DNA of 43,324 nucleotides, from positions 1 through 43,324 of the forward strand of contig NZ_JAFDVE010000027.1 in assembly GCF_016888005.1 (NCBI RefSeq), given 5' to 3'. Positions 1-7,525 of this stretch are shown piece after piece; within the stretch, counting starts at the first letter, position 1; every line of letters begins with the position of its first letter. This DNA comes from Phycicoccus sp. CSK15P-2. Its GTDB lineage: Bacteria; Actinomycetota; Actinomycetes; Actinomycetales; Dermatophilaceae. The position numbers and the translations under genes are program-made. The notes under the pieces were generated by a model, which had not been told where the DNA came from, searched no databases, and was given only the letters and a program-made list of their open reading frames with translations.

Positions 1-80
1 GCCCCCCCCCCCCGTCAGGGGGGTGGTGGGGGGGCCCCCCCCCCCCCGCGGGGGGGGGGGGCCCCCCCCCCCACGTCTCA
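1..80. other. low-complexity G/C homopolymer at contig start
   Basis: Alternating runs of C and G, with almost no A or T until about position 73. No gene or known element looks like this. It is most likely sequencing or assembly noise at a contig edge, so the true upstream sequence of dppB, including any dppA binding-protein gene, is not represented. Confidence 0.8.
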
Positions 81-101
81 CGGCACCGAGGAGCCCTTCC
101 C

Positions 102-1109
102 GTGGCGAGATTCATCATCCGACGACTCCTCCAGATGGTGGTGGTCGTCTTCGTCCTGTCCCTGCTGATCTTCCTGTGGCTGCGCTCGCTGCCCGGTGGC
201 ACGGTCTCGGCGATCCTCGGCGAGCGGGCGACCCCCGCGACGCGCGAGGCGCTGACCAAGGCACTGGGGCTGGACCAGCCGATCTGGGTGCAGTACGGCA
301 AGTTCCTCGAGCGGGCTGCGCACGGCGACTTCGGGGTCTCCACGCGGGTCCTCCCGGGTGCCGACGCGCTGGACATCTTCCTCGACCGGCTGCCCGCGAC
401 GATCGAGCTCAGCTTCTCGGCACTGTTCATCGCGGTGCTCCTCGCGATCCCGCTCGGGTACGTCTCGGCGCGGCGGTCCAACTCGCCGGTCGACAGCGGA
501 CTCGTCGTCCTCTCGCTCATCGGCGTGGCGGTCCCGGTCTTCTTCCTCGCCTTCCTCCTCAAGTACCAGTTCGCCGTCGAGCACAACTGGTTCCCCGTCT
601 CGGGGCGCCAGGACAACCTCAGCTGCACCCGGGTGACGAACTTCTTCGTCCTGGACGGTCTGCTCACCCGCGAGCTCGACTGCTCGGCGAGCGCGCTGAA
701 GCACCTCGTGCTCCCGTCCGTCGCGCTCGCGACGATCCCCTTCGCGGTCATCTACCGGATCACCCGGGCGTCCGTGCTCGACGTCATCGGCGAGGACTAC
801 GTCCGCACCGCCGAGTCCAAGGGCCTCACCGCCCGGACGATCCGTGGGCGGCACATCATGCGCAACGCCCTCCTCCCGGTGGTCACGACGATCGGTCTCC
901 AGACCGGCGGTCTCCTCGCGGGGGCGGTGCTCACCGAGAAGGTCTTCAACTACGGAGGCATCGGCAACGCCCTCGCCGACGCCTTCCAGTACCGCGACTA
1001 CTCGGTGCTCCAGGTGCTCATCCTCGCCGCGGCCGGGATCTACGTGATCATCAACCTCCTCGTCGACATCTCGTACGCGGTCATCGACCCGAGGGTGAGG
1101 ACGCGATGA
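102..1109 (+). CDS. dppB: Dipeptide/oligopeptide ABC transporter permease, DppB type
   Basis: 335-residue inner-membrane permease, normal length for DppB/OppB. It begins with the family-typical hydrophobic helix (residues 10-28) after a basic N-terminus. Further membrane helices lie near 103-123, 133-153, 201-218, 258-278 and 303-325. The cytoplasmic EAA loop that contacts the ATPase is at about 233-257 (key residues EDYVRTAESKG...RNALLP). The start is GTG at 102. The TGA stop overlaps the ATG of the next permease (ATGA), so the two are translationally coupled. The four following genes form a complete permease/ATPase set without a substrate-binding protein, which would lie upstream of the contig edge. 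The substrate (di-/oligopeptide, or less likely nickel or a glycoside) cannot be decided from the permease. Confidence 0.93.
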   Translation: MARFIIRRLLQMVVVVFVLSLLIFLWLRSLPGGTVSAILGERATPATREALTKALGLDQPIWVQYGKFLERAAHGDFGVSTRVLPGADALDIFLDRLPATIELSFSALFIAVLLAIPLGYVSARRSNSPVDSGLVVLSLIGVAVPVFFLAFLLKYQFAVEHNWFPVSGRQDNLSCTRVTNFFVLDGLLTRELDCSASALKHLVLPSVALATIPFAVIYRITRASVLDVIGEDYVRTAESKGLTARTIRGRHIMRNALLPVVTTIGLQTGGLLAGAVLTEKVFNYGGIGNALADAFQYRDYSVLQVLILAAAGIYVIINLLVDISYAVIDPRVRTR

Positions 1110-2095
1110 GCCCCGCCGGCCCGATGAGCCGCCGCAAGGAGCGGATCGACGCGCTGGCCGCGACGGCGGGCGGCACCCCTCCCCCGGAGCACGTCCGCGA
1201 GGCGGGGACCGTCGACGAGAAGCCCGGCGTCTCGCTCATCGCGAGCGCCTGGCAGCGTCTCCGCCGGAACCCGGTGTTCCTCATCGGCGCGTCGATCACC
1301 CTCGTGTTCGTCGTGCTGGCGCTGATCTCCCCGTTCATCGCGCCGCACGACCCGGCCGAGGGACTGCTCCTCTCCAAGGTCCGCCCGCAGTCCAACCCGG
1401 TCCCCGGGCCCGAGCCGGGCTTCCCGCTCGGCGCGGACGACGCCGGCCGCGACCTGCTCTCCCGGCTGCTCGTCGGCAGCCAGCAGACCCTCATCGTCGG
1501 CGTCTTCGCCACACTCTTCGGGCTCACCGGCGGCCTGACGCTCGGCATCCTCGCCGGGGCGTTCGGCGGCTGGGTCGACTCGTTCGTCATGCGCGTCGTC
1601 GACGTCCTGCTCTCCATCCCGTCGCTGCTGCTCGCGTTCTCCATCGCGGCGCTGGCCACCCGGCCGAGCCAGGTCACGGTGATCATCGCGGTCGCCGCGG
1701 TGCAGGTGCCGATCTTCGCCCGGCTGCTGCGCGGCTCGATGCTCGCCCAGCGGCACAGCGACCACGTGCTGGCCGCCCGGGCCCTCGGCGTCACCGAGCG
1801 CGCCGTCGTGTTCCGGCACATGCTGCCCAACTCGCTCGGCCCGGTCATCGTCCAGTCCACGCTCGTCCTCGCCGTCTCGATCATCGACGCCGCGGCGCTG
1901 TCCTTCCTCGGCCTCGGCAACCCGAACGACCGCCAGCCGGAGTGGGGCCAGATGCTCGGCCGTGCCCAGCCGTACATCTACGACAACCCGCACCTGGCCG
2001 TGTACCCCGCGCTGTGCATCATCGTCGTCGCGCTCGGCTTCACGCTGATGGGCGAGTCGCTACGCGAGGCCCTCGACCCCAAGAGCAGGAGGTGA
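1106..2095 (+). CDS. dppC: Dipeptide/oligopeptide ABC transporter permease, DppC type
   Basis: 329-residue second permease of the transporter. The frame stays open far upstream, but the start is the ATG at 1106 that overlaps the dppB stop; upstream codons lie inside dppB. After a polar N-terminal tail (about 1-50), the first helix follows the family's 'RRNPVFLIGA' segment. The conserved 'FPLGADDAGRDLLSRLL' motif of DppC/OppC is near residue 110. The EAA loop is near 230-255 (AARALGV...HMLPN), and the C-terminal part has the usual 'AALSFLGLG...EWGQML' region. DppC pairs with DppB to form the membrane channel. A strong AGGAGG overlapping its stop serves the next gene. Confidence 0.93.
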   Translation: MSPAGPMSRRKERIDALAATAGGTPPPEHVREAGTVDEKPGVSLIASAWQRLRRNPVFLIGASITLVFVVLALISPFIAPHDPAEGLLLSKVRPQSNPVPGPEPGFPLGADDAGRDLLSRLLVGSQQTLIVGVFATLFGLTGGLTLGILAGAFGGWVDSFVMRVVDVLLSIPSLLLAFSIAALATRPSQVTVIIAVAAVQVPIFARLLRGSMLAQRHSDHVLAARALGVTERAVVFRHMLPNSLGPVIVQSTLVLAVSIIDAAALSFLGLGNPNDRQPEWGQMLGRAQPYIYDNPHLAVYPALCIIVVALGFTLMGESLREALDPKSRR

Positions 2096-2102
2096 GGCGC
2101 CG

Positions 2103-3122
2103 ATGACCGCCACGGCGACCACCCCGTCCTCGACCACCCGCGGCGAGGAGCCGCTGCTGTCCGTGCGCGACCTGCGGGTCACGTTCACACGGCACGGTGA
2201 GGAGCCCTTCACCGCCGTCGACGGCGTGAGCTTCGACGTCCGCCCCGGCCAGACCGTGGGCCTCGTCGGCGAGTCGGGCTGCGGCAAGTCCGTCACGTCG
2301 CTCGCGATCATGGGTCTGCTCCCCGCCCGGGGGAACAGGGTCGAGGGCACCGCCACGTACGAGGGCACCGACCTCCTGCGGCTGCCCACGCAGGAGATGC
2401 GCGACCGGCGCGGCCGCGACATCGCGATGATCTTCCAGGACCCGTTGTCCTCGCTGAACCCGGTCGTCCCCGTGGGACGACAGGTCACCGAGGTCCTCGA
2501 GCGCCACAAGGGGATGTCCCGCAAGGCCGCGACACCGGTCGCGCGGGACCTCCTCGACCGGGTCGGCATCCCCGACCCGGACCGGCGGCTCACCGACTAC
2601 CCGCACCAGATGAGCGGCGGGATGCGCCAGCGTGCGCTCATCGCGATGGCGCTGGCCTGCGAGCCGCGGCTGCTCATCGCCGACGAGCCGACCACCGCGC
2701 TCGACGTCACGATCCAGGCGCAGATCCTCGGCCTGCTCAAGGACCTCGTCGAGGACACCGGTACGGCGCTGGTGATGATCACCCACGACCTCGGCGTCGT
2801 CGCCGGGCTCTGCGACGAGGTCAACGTCCTGTACGGCGGCCGGATCGTCGAGCGCGGCAAGCGCCACGAGCTCTTCGCCGAGCCGCGCCACCCGTACACG
2901 AACGGGCTGCTCGGCTCCATCCCGCGGCTCGACGGCGAGCGCGGGGCGCCGCTCGACCCCATCCCCGGCTCGGTCGCCGACAACCTGCCGTGGGCGCACG
3001 CGTGCGCCTTCGCGCCCCGCTGCTCGCAGCCGGTCGACCGCTGCACCGCCGAGAGCCCCGGGCTCGAGGAGTCCGCCGGCCGAGCGCTGCGCTGCTTCAA
3101 CCCCGTGGAGGTGTCCCGATGA
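2103..3122 (+). CDS. dppD: Peptide ABC transporter ATP-binding protein, DppD type
   Basis: 339-residue ATPase. Visible motifs are Walker A GESGCGKS at about 56-63, Q-loop 'MIFQDP', ABC signature MSGGMRQR, Walker B LLIADEPT followed by the D-loop ALDV, and the switch His in MITHDLG. The C-terminal oligopeptide/dipeptide ABC extension is present, with a Cys pair in the 'CAFAPRCSQ' region. DppD energises transport together with DppF in the cytoplasm. The ATG lies 7 bases after dppC behind AGGAGG. The stop overlaps the next ATG by 4 bases. Confidence 0.93.
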   Translation: MTATATTPSSTTRGEEPLLSVRDLRVTFTRHGEEPFTAVDGVSFDVRPGQTVGLVGESGCGKSVTSLAIMGLLPARGNRVEGTATYEGTDLLRLPTQEMRDRRGRDIAMIFQDPLSSLNPVVPVGRQVTEVLERHKGMSRKAATPVARDLLDRVGIPDPDRRLTDYPHQMSGGMRQRALIAMALACEPRLLIADEPTTALDVTIQAQILGLLKDLVEDTGTALVMITHDLGVVAGLCDEVNVLYGGRIVERGKRHELFAEPRHPYTNGLLGSIPRLDGERGAPLDPIPGSVADNLPWAHACAFAPRCSQPVDRCTAESPGLEESAGRALRCFNPVEVSR

Positions 3123-4246
3123 CGGTGACCGACGCGACCCCCGCGCCGCCTGCGGAGGGCGAGCGGGACCTCCTCGTCGACGCGCGCGGGGTCAAGGTGC
3201 ACTTCCCCATCAAGCGTGGCGTCGTCTTCGACAAGGTCGTCGGCTACGTCTACGCCGTCGACGGTGTCGACCTGCAGATCCGGCGTGGCGAGACCTACGG
3301 CCTGGTCGGCGAGTCCGGATGCGGCAAGTCGACGCTCGGCAAGGCCATCCTCAACCTCGAGCCGCCCACCGAGGGGTCGGTCGTCGTCGACGGCACCGAC
3401 GTCGCGTCGCTGGGGGGGAAGGAGCTGCGGGCCCGCCGCAAGGACTTCCAGATGGTCTTCCAGGACCCGATGAGCAGCCTGGACCCACGCCAGTCCGTGG
3501 AGTCGCTCCTCGTCGAGGGGATGAAGGCGCACGGCCTCGCGAGCGACGAGAAGGCCCTGGCGACCCGGCTGCGCGAGCTGCTCAAGGCCGTCGGCCTGCC
3601 GGCCGCCGCCCTCAAGAAGTACCCGCACGAGTTCTCCGGCGGGCAGCGGCAGCGCATCGGCATCGCCCGCGCGCTCGCGGTCGAGCCGAAGCTCATCGTC
3701 GCCGACGAGCCGGTGTCGGCCCTGGACGTCTCGGTGCAGGCACAGGTCATCAACCTGCTCGAGGAGCTCCAGGACGAGTTCGGCCTCACCTACCTCGTCG
3801 TCGCGCACGACCTCGCGGTCGTCCGGCACATCAGCGACCGGATCGGCGTCATGTACCTCGGCGGGATCGTCGAGGAGGCCGACGCCGACGACCTCTACGC
3901 CCAGCCGCTGCACCCGTACACCCGGGCGCTGCTCTCGGCGGTGCCGCTGCCCGACCCGGTCGCCGAGGACCGCCGTGAGCAGATCCTCCTCGTCGGCGAC
4001 CTGCCCTCACCGTCGAACCCGCCTGCGGGCTGCCGGTTCCACACCCGCTGCCCGTGGCGGCAGGAGACCCGCTGCGACGACGAACGGCCGCAGCTGCGGG
4101 TCGTCGAGGTCGACGGCGTGCCGTCGTCGCACCGGGTGGCCTGCCACTGGGCCGAGCAGATCGAGCGCGGCGAGATCCGGCCGCACGACGTGAGCGCCAC
4201 CTCCACCGAGCAGGCCATCCGCGACGACGGCGACGACGACCGCTGA
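3119..4246 (+). CDS. dppF: Peptide ABC transporter ATP-binding protein, DppF type
   Basis: 375-residue partner ATPase. Start ATG 3119 overlaps the dppD stop (ATGA), which is preferred over in-frame codons inside dppD. Motifs are Walker [10 protein letters not shown] at about 64-72, '[13 protein letters not shown]', signature FSGGQRQR, Walker [13 protein letters not shown] and switch His in VVAHDLA. The C-terminal '[10 protein letters not shown]' is the conserved tail of the Dpp/Opp F subunits. It ends with an acidic tail (DDGDDDR). It is the last gene of the operon; the next gene begins 71 bases later without a clear hairpin between. Confidence 0.93.
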   Translation: MTVTDATPAPPAEGERDLLVDARGVKVHFPIKRGVVFDKVVGYVYAVDGVDLQIRRGETYGLVGESGCGKSTLGKAILNLEPPTEGSVVVDGTDVASLGGKELRARRKDFQMVFQDPMSSLDPRQSVESLLVEGMKAHGLASDEKALATRLRELLKAVGLPAAALKKYPHEFSGGQRQRIGIARALAVEPKLIVADEPVSALDVSVQAQVINLLEELQDEFGLTYLVVAHDLAVVRHISDRIGVMYLGGIVEEADADDLYAQPLHPYTRALLSAVPLPDPVAEDRREQILLVGDLPSPSNPPAGCRFHTRCPWRQETRCDDERPQLRVVEVDGVPSSHRVACHWAEQIERGEIRPHDVSATSTEQAIRDDGDDDR

Positions 4247-4317
4247 CCGGGCCCGGCCCGGTTCGGTGAGGCTTGCCTGGGGTGCCACCGGTGACCGCGC
4301 GGGAGCATGATGGCGGC

Positions 4318-4626
4318 ATGAGCCGACTCCTCACTGACGACGAGGTCACCCGCCAGCTCGCCGACCTGCCCGGCTGGTCGCGCGAGGGCGACGCCATCCT
4401 GGCGACGATCGAGGCACCCGACTTCCCGGCGGCCATCCGGATCGTCGCGGCCGCGGCCGACGAGGCCGAGCAGATGAACCACCACCCGGACATCGACATC
4501 CGGTGGCGGACGACGCGCTGGCTGCTCACGACGCACGACGCCGGCGGGCTCACCCAGCTCGACATCGAGCTCGCGCACCGCATCTCCGAGGCCGCCCGCG
4601 CCGAGGGGGCCTCGCTCGATGGCTGA
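4318..4626 (+). CDS. phhB: 4a-hydroxytetrahydrobiopterin dehydratase (pterin-4a-carbinolamine dehydratase)
   Basis: 102-residue protein matching the small PCD family in length and motifs: 'LPGWSREGDAI' early, the active-site block 'EQMNHHPDIDIRW' near residues 52-64 with the paired histidines, and 'LTTHDAGGLTQLDIELAHRI'. The family dehydrates 4a-hydroxytetrahydropterin during recycling of the pterin cofactor of aromatic amino acid hydroxylases, and may have other roles where no such hydroxylase exists. No hydroxylase gene lies nearby. The ATG at 4318 is chosen because it gives the normal family N-terminus; a GTG 45 bases upstream would add an unrelated tail. The 3' end overlaps the next gene by 8 bases. 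Confidence 0.9.
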   Translation: MSRLLTDDEVTRQLADLPGWSREGDAILATIEAPDFPAAIRIVAAAADEAEQMNHHPDIDIRWRTTRWLLTTHDAGGLTQLDIELAHRISEAARAEGASLDG

Positions 4627-5350
4627 GCCCGACACGGTGACGGTCTCCGCCACCCATGTCGAGCCACACGACCGCTCGTTCTCCGAGCGGCTCAACTGGC
4701 TGCGGGCGGCGGTCCTCGGCGCGAACGACGGCATCGTGTCCACCGCCGGGCTCGTGATCGGGGTCGCCGCGGCCACGACGAGCCGTGGTGCCGTCCTCAC
4801 CGCCGGGCTGGCCGGTCTCGCCGCGGGCGCGATGAGCATGGCGGTCGGCGAGTACGTCTCCGTGAGCACCCAGCGCGACAGCGAGCGGGCCCTCATCGCC
4901 AAGGAGGTCCGCGAGCTGCACGAGGAGCCCGACGCCGAGCTCGCCGAGCTCGCGGGCCTCTACGAGGCCAAGGGCCTCTCCCCCGACCTCGCCCACCGGG
5001 TGGCCGTCGAGCTCACCCGGCACGACGCGCTCGGGGCCCACGCGGACGTCGAGCTCGGCATCGACCCGGACAACCTGACGAACCCGTGGCATGCGGCCTG
5101 GGCGTCGATGGCGGCGTTCACGGCGGGGGCGCTGCTCCCCGTGCTCGCGATCGTGCTCCCACCGCTGACCTGGCGGGTACCGGTGACGGTCGCTGCCGTC
5201 GTGCTCGCACTGGGCTGCACGGGGGTGCTCAGCGCTCGGCTCGGTGACGCCGACCCGCGGCGTGCCACGGCGCGGGTCGTGCTCGGCGGGTTGCTCGCGA
5301 TGGCCGTGACCTACGGCATCGGCTCACTCGTCGGCACCCAGGTGGGGTGA
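4619..5350 (+). CDS. VIT1/CCC1 family iron/manganese transporter
   Basis: 243-residue integral membrane protein. The family hallmark 'LNWLRAAVLGANDGIVSTAG' starts near residue 22, followed by a glycine-rich second helix and 'AGAMSMAVGEYVSVSTQRDSE'. A charged cytoplasmic segment rich in Glu (about 85-140, including 'ELHEEPDAELAELAGLYEAKGL') corresponds to the metal-binding domain of VIT proteins. Three more membrane helices follow. CCC1/VIT proteins export or sequester Fe(II)/Mn(II) across the membrane. The start ATG overlaps the end of phhB by 8 bases, and the stop overlaps the next start, so the three genes are probably co-translated although their functions look unrelated. Confidence 0.9.
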   Translation: MAEPDTVTVSATHVEPHDRSFSERLNWLRAAVLGANDGIVSTAGLVIGVAAATTSRGAVLTAGLAGLAAGAMSMAVGEYVSVSTQRDSERALIAKEVRELHEEPDAELAELAGLYEAKGLSPDLAHRVAVELTRHDALGAHADVELGIDPDNLTNPWHAAWASMAAFTAGALLPVLAIVLPPLTWRVPVTVAAVVLALGCTGVLSARLGDADPRRATARVVLGGLLAMAVTYGIGSLVGTQVG

Positions 5351-6057
5351 TGGGCGGGCGGCTGCTCGTCGTCCAGCACGAGCCGGACGCACCTGCGGGG
5401 TGGCTCGGCGAGTGGTGGGCCGACGCCGGCGTGGAGCTCGACGTCGTCCGTGGGGACCTCGGGGAGCCGGTGCCCGAACGCCTGGCGGACGGCGGGCACC
5501 GTGGGCTCGTCGTCCTCGGCGGGGCGATGGGGGCCAACGACGACTCCGAGCACCCCTGGCTGGCCCCGACCAAGCAGCTGCTGCGCGTCTCGGTGCGGGC
5601 CGGGGAGCCCGTGCTCGCGGTGTGCCTCGGCCACCAGCTGGCGGCCGTGGCGCTCGGCGGCGCGGCGGGCCCGAACCCGGCCGGCCGGACCATCGGGGTC
5701 GTGCCGGTGGCGCTCACGCCGGAGGGCCAGGGGGACGCCCTGCTCGCCGGGGGCGACGGCGCACCGGCGGTGCACTTCAACGACGACGTCGTGCACCGGG
5801 TCCCGCCCGGGGCGACGGTGCTCGCCCGGCTGCCCGACGGCTCGCCGCAGGCGCTGCGGCTCGGCCTCCAGGCGTGGAGCGTGCAGTTCCACCCGGAGAC
5901 CTCACCGGAGATCTTCGAAGACTGGGTGCGCTCGGAGCGCCCGGACGGCGCCGGCGACGCCGAGCGGACCCTGGTGGCTCAGGTGGAGGCAGCACGCGAC
6001 CGGCTTCGGGCCGCATGGCAGCCGCTCGCCGAGCGCTTCGCCGCCCTCCTCGCCTGA
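5350..6057 (+). CDS. Class I glutamine amidotransferase family protein (GMP synthase-like)
   Basis: 235 residues from ATG 5350, which overlaps the upstream TGA by one base; a GTG one codon earlier is equally possible. The class I amidotransferase triad is visible: nucleophile Cys92 in 'AVCLGHQLA', then His181 and Glu183 in 'VQFHPETSPEIF'. 'GGAMGANDDSEHPWL' near 57-71 is typical of stand-alone GATase1 proteins annotated as GMP-synthase-like. Such proteins hydrolyse glutamine or gamma-glutamyl compounds; the true substrate is unknown. It lacks the synthetase domain of GuaA, so it is not GMP synthase itself. Confidence 0.85.
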   Translation: MGGRLLVVQHEPDAPAGWLGEWWADAGVELDVVRGDLGEPVPERLADGGHRGLVVLGGAMGANDDSEHPWLAPTKQLLRVSVRAGEPVLAVCLGHQLAAVALGGAAGPNPAGRTIGVVPVALTPEGQGDALLAGGDGAPAVHFNDDVVHRVPPGATVLARLPDGSPQALRLGLQAWSVQFHPETSPEIFEDWVRSERPDGAGDAERTLVAQVEAARDRLRAAWQPLAERFAALLA

Positions 6058-6398
6058 GCTGCCCCGGCGAAAGCCGCCGCCACGGACCCGCGCCACATCG
6101 CGTCGGCACCTCACCGCCGCATCGGCGCGTCACCACCGCCTGACGCGGTTCGTGGCGGCGCCGGTGGCATCGAGATGGGGGTGATCACACCGCTTTCGAC
6201 GCCACCGGGGACGCCAGCAGGCAAGACACCGAGGGACACCACCGAGCGGCGCCAGGAATGGCACCACCGACGCCGCCTTCTCAGGGGGCAACCGCGCGTG
6301 TCGCGGGCCCCGTCCACAGGACGAGGCCACGGCACGATGATCCACAGGGACGCGGCAGCCGGTGGCCGGGCGGCGGGCGGTCGTCGCACGCTCGTCCC
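6058..6398. other. 341-base intergenic stretch with nested inverted repeats, no gene
   Basis: No coding sequence was found. It contains a long-range inverted repeat: the arm at 6076-6092 (GCCGCCACGGACCCGCG) pairs with 6144-6159 (CGCGGTTCGTGGCGGC) with one bulge and one mismatch. Immediately afterwards comes the 48 bp palindrome at 6161-6208, described separately. Either could end transcription of the amidotransferase gene. The remainder (6209-6398) shows nothing recognisable. Confidence 0.6.
6161..6208. repeat. palindromic repeat, copy 1 (upstream of the AbiEi-like gene)
   Basis: Palindrome centred on TGATCA (6182-6187), beginning CCGGTGGCATCGA and ending TCGACGCCACCGG. In the core 6163-6206, 17 of 22 pairs match and one mismatch is G:T. 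The same design recurs at 7411-7450. Aligning the flanks (about 6148-6220 against 7391-7466) gives a direct repeat of roughly 70 bases ending in GCCACCG...AGCAGG. The left half matches the ideal palindrome best here; the right half matches it best in copy 2. Confidence 0.75.
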
Positions 6399-7430
6399 AT
6401 GGACGACCTCCCGACCGCTGTGACCACGCTTCTCGCGAGACAGGACGGCGTGGCCACGAGGGCGCAGCTCCTGGCCGCAGGGGTCTCCGAGGAACGGTGG
6501 CGCTGGCACGCCGGCCGTACCTGGCGCGTGGTGCTCCCCCGGGTCGTCCTGATGGACCGCGCCGAGCCCCGCCCTCGGCAGCGTCTCGTCGCGGCCCTCC
6601 TGTGGGGCGGCACCGACTCGGTCCTCGCGGGTGCCTCGGCAGCGGCATGGCACGGCATCACCACGGCTCGCGAGACCGGCACGGTCGATCTCCTCGTCCC
6701 GCGCCCGGCGGCCAGCCGCCAGGCGGGGTTCGCCAGGGTCACCCGGACTGTGCTGCACGACCCCGACATCGTCACGCGAGGACCGCTGCGGGTCTGCTCG
6801 CCGGCGCGCGCAGCGGTGGACGCTGCGACGAGCGCCGGATCCCCGTCCACGGCGTCCGCCATCCTCGTCGAGGCCGTCCAGCGCCGGGTGGCGACGCTCG
6901 ACGACCTGGTCGAGTGGGTCCACCGTGCCCGTCCCACTCAGACGTCCGGGGTTCGCGCCGCCCTCGAGGACGCCGCGCGGGGGGTGTGGTCACGGCCGGA
7001 GGCCGAGCTCGTCGAGCTGCTGCGCGGCTCGACGGTCCTGCCGGAGGGGTGGGCGAACCCGCGGCTCGAGACATCCGCCGGAGTGCGGCTCCTCACGCCG
7101 GACCTGTGGTTCGACGACGTCGCCCTCGCCGTCATGGTGCACTCGCACCGCTACCACGCCCAGGGCGCCGACTGGGACGCCACGGTCGACGGCGACAGCC
7201 GGTTGACCACGGCCGGCATCGTCGTCGTCGGGGTGACTCCGCACCGGATCCGCACCGACCCCGGTGCCGTGCGTGCGCGGGTCGAGGCCGGCTACGAGGT
7301 CGCTCGTGCCCGACTGAGGCCCGCCGTCCGCGCAACGCCACAGGACGTGTGGGGCACGCCGGCACGCGCAGCCTCGGCACCGGCAGAGACGGCTCAGGTG
7401 GCGCCGCTGATGGCATCCGAGTCGGGGTGA
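6399..7430 (+). CDS. AbiEi/DUF559-like protein, possible inactive-nuclease antitoxin-type protein
   Basis: 343 residues. The N-terminus (about 1-80) looks like the winged-helix domain of type IV AbiEi antitoxins: 'LLARQDGVATRAQLLAAGVS', then 'W...LPRVV' and 'SAAAWHGI'. The C-terminal part (about 200-310) resembles the VSR/DUF559 nuclease fold: 'SRPEAELVELL', 'LTPDLWFDDVALAVMVHSHRYH', 'TTAGIVVVGVTP'. At the place where active members carry an acidic E-x-D it has V-M-V-H-S-H, so catalysis is doubtful. Start ATG 6399 gives the standard N-terminus. No toxin gene adjoins it. The last codons and the TGA stop lie inside palindrome copy 2. Its role is unknown; the domain reading is by eye. Confidence 0.7.
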   Translation: MDDLPTAVTTLLARQDGVATRAQLLAAGVSEERWRWHAGRTWRVVLPRVVLMDRAEPRPRQRLVAALLWGGTDSVLAGASAAAWHGITTARETGTVDLLVPRPAASRQAGFARVTRTVLHDPDIVTRGPLRVCSPARAAVDAATSAGSPSTASAILVEAVQRRVATLDDLVEWVHRARPTQTSGVRAALEDAARGVWSRPEAELVELLRGSTVLPEGWANPRLETSAGVRLLTPDLWFDDVALAVMVHSHRYHAQGADWDATVDGDSRLTTAGIVVVGVTPHRIRTDPGAVRARVEAGYEVARARLRPAVRATPQDVWGTPARAASAPAETAQVAPLMASESG

Positions 7431-7450
7431 TCACCCCCATGTCGATGCCA
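7411..7450. repeat. palindromic repeat, copy 2 (overlaps the stop codon of the AbiEi-like gene)
   Basis: 40 bp palindrome centred on TGATCA at 7428-7433: TGGCATC on the left pairs with GATGCCA on the right, and GGGG with CCCC around the centre. Fifteen of 20 pairs are Watson-Crick and two more are G:T. The TGA stop of the AbiEi-like gene is the centre's left half, so the palindrome encodes that protein's last six residues. It sits between convergent genes (AbiEi-like and malQ) and could serve both as a bidirectional terminator. Confidence 0.75.
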
Positions 7451-7525
7451 CCGAGGGCAGCAGCAGGACCGTCTCGAGGTCGAACTCCACCTCGAACAGC
7501 GCCGAGACCACCGGGCGGTCGGCGT

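Noticed and set aside
1040-1993. Long antisense frames over dppB/dppC
   Set aside because: Very acidic and arginine-rich translation without motifs, opposite an unambiguous permease gene.
5350-6057. GMP synthase (guaA)
   Set aside because: Only the glutaminase domain is present; the ATP pyrophosphatase and dimerisation domains are absent.
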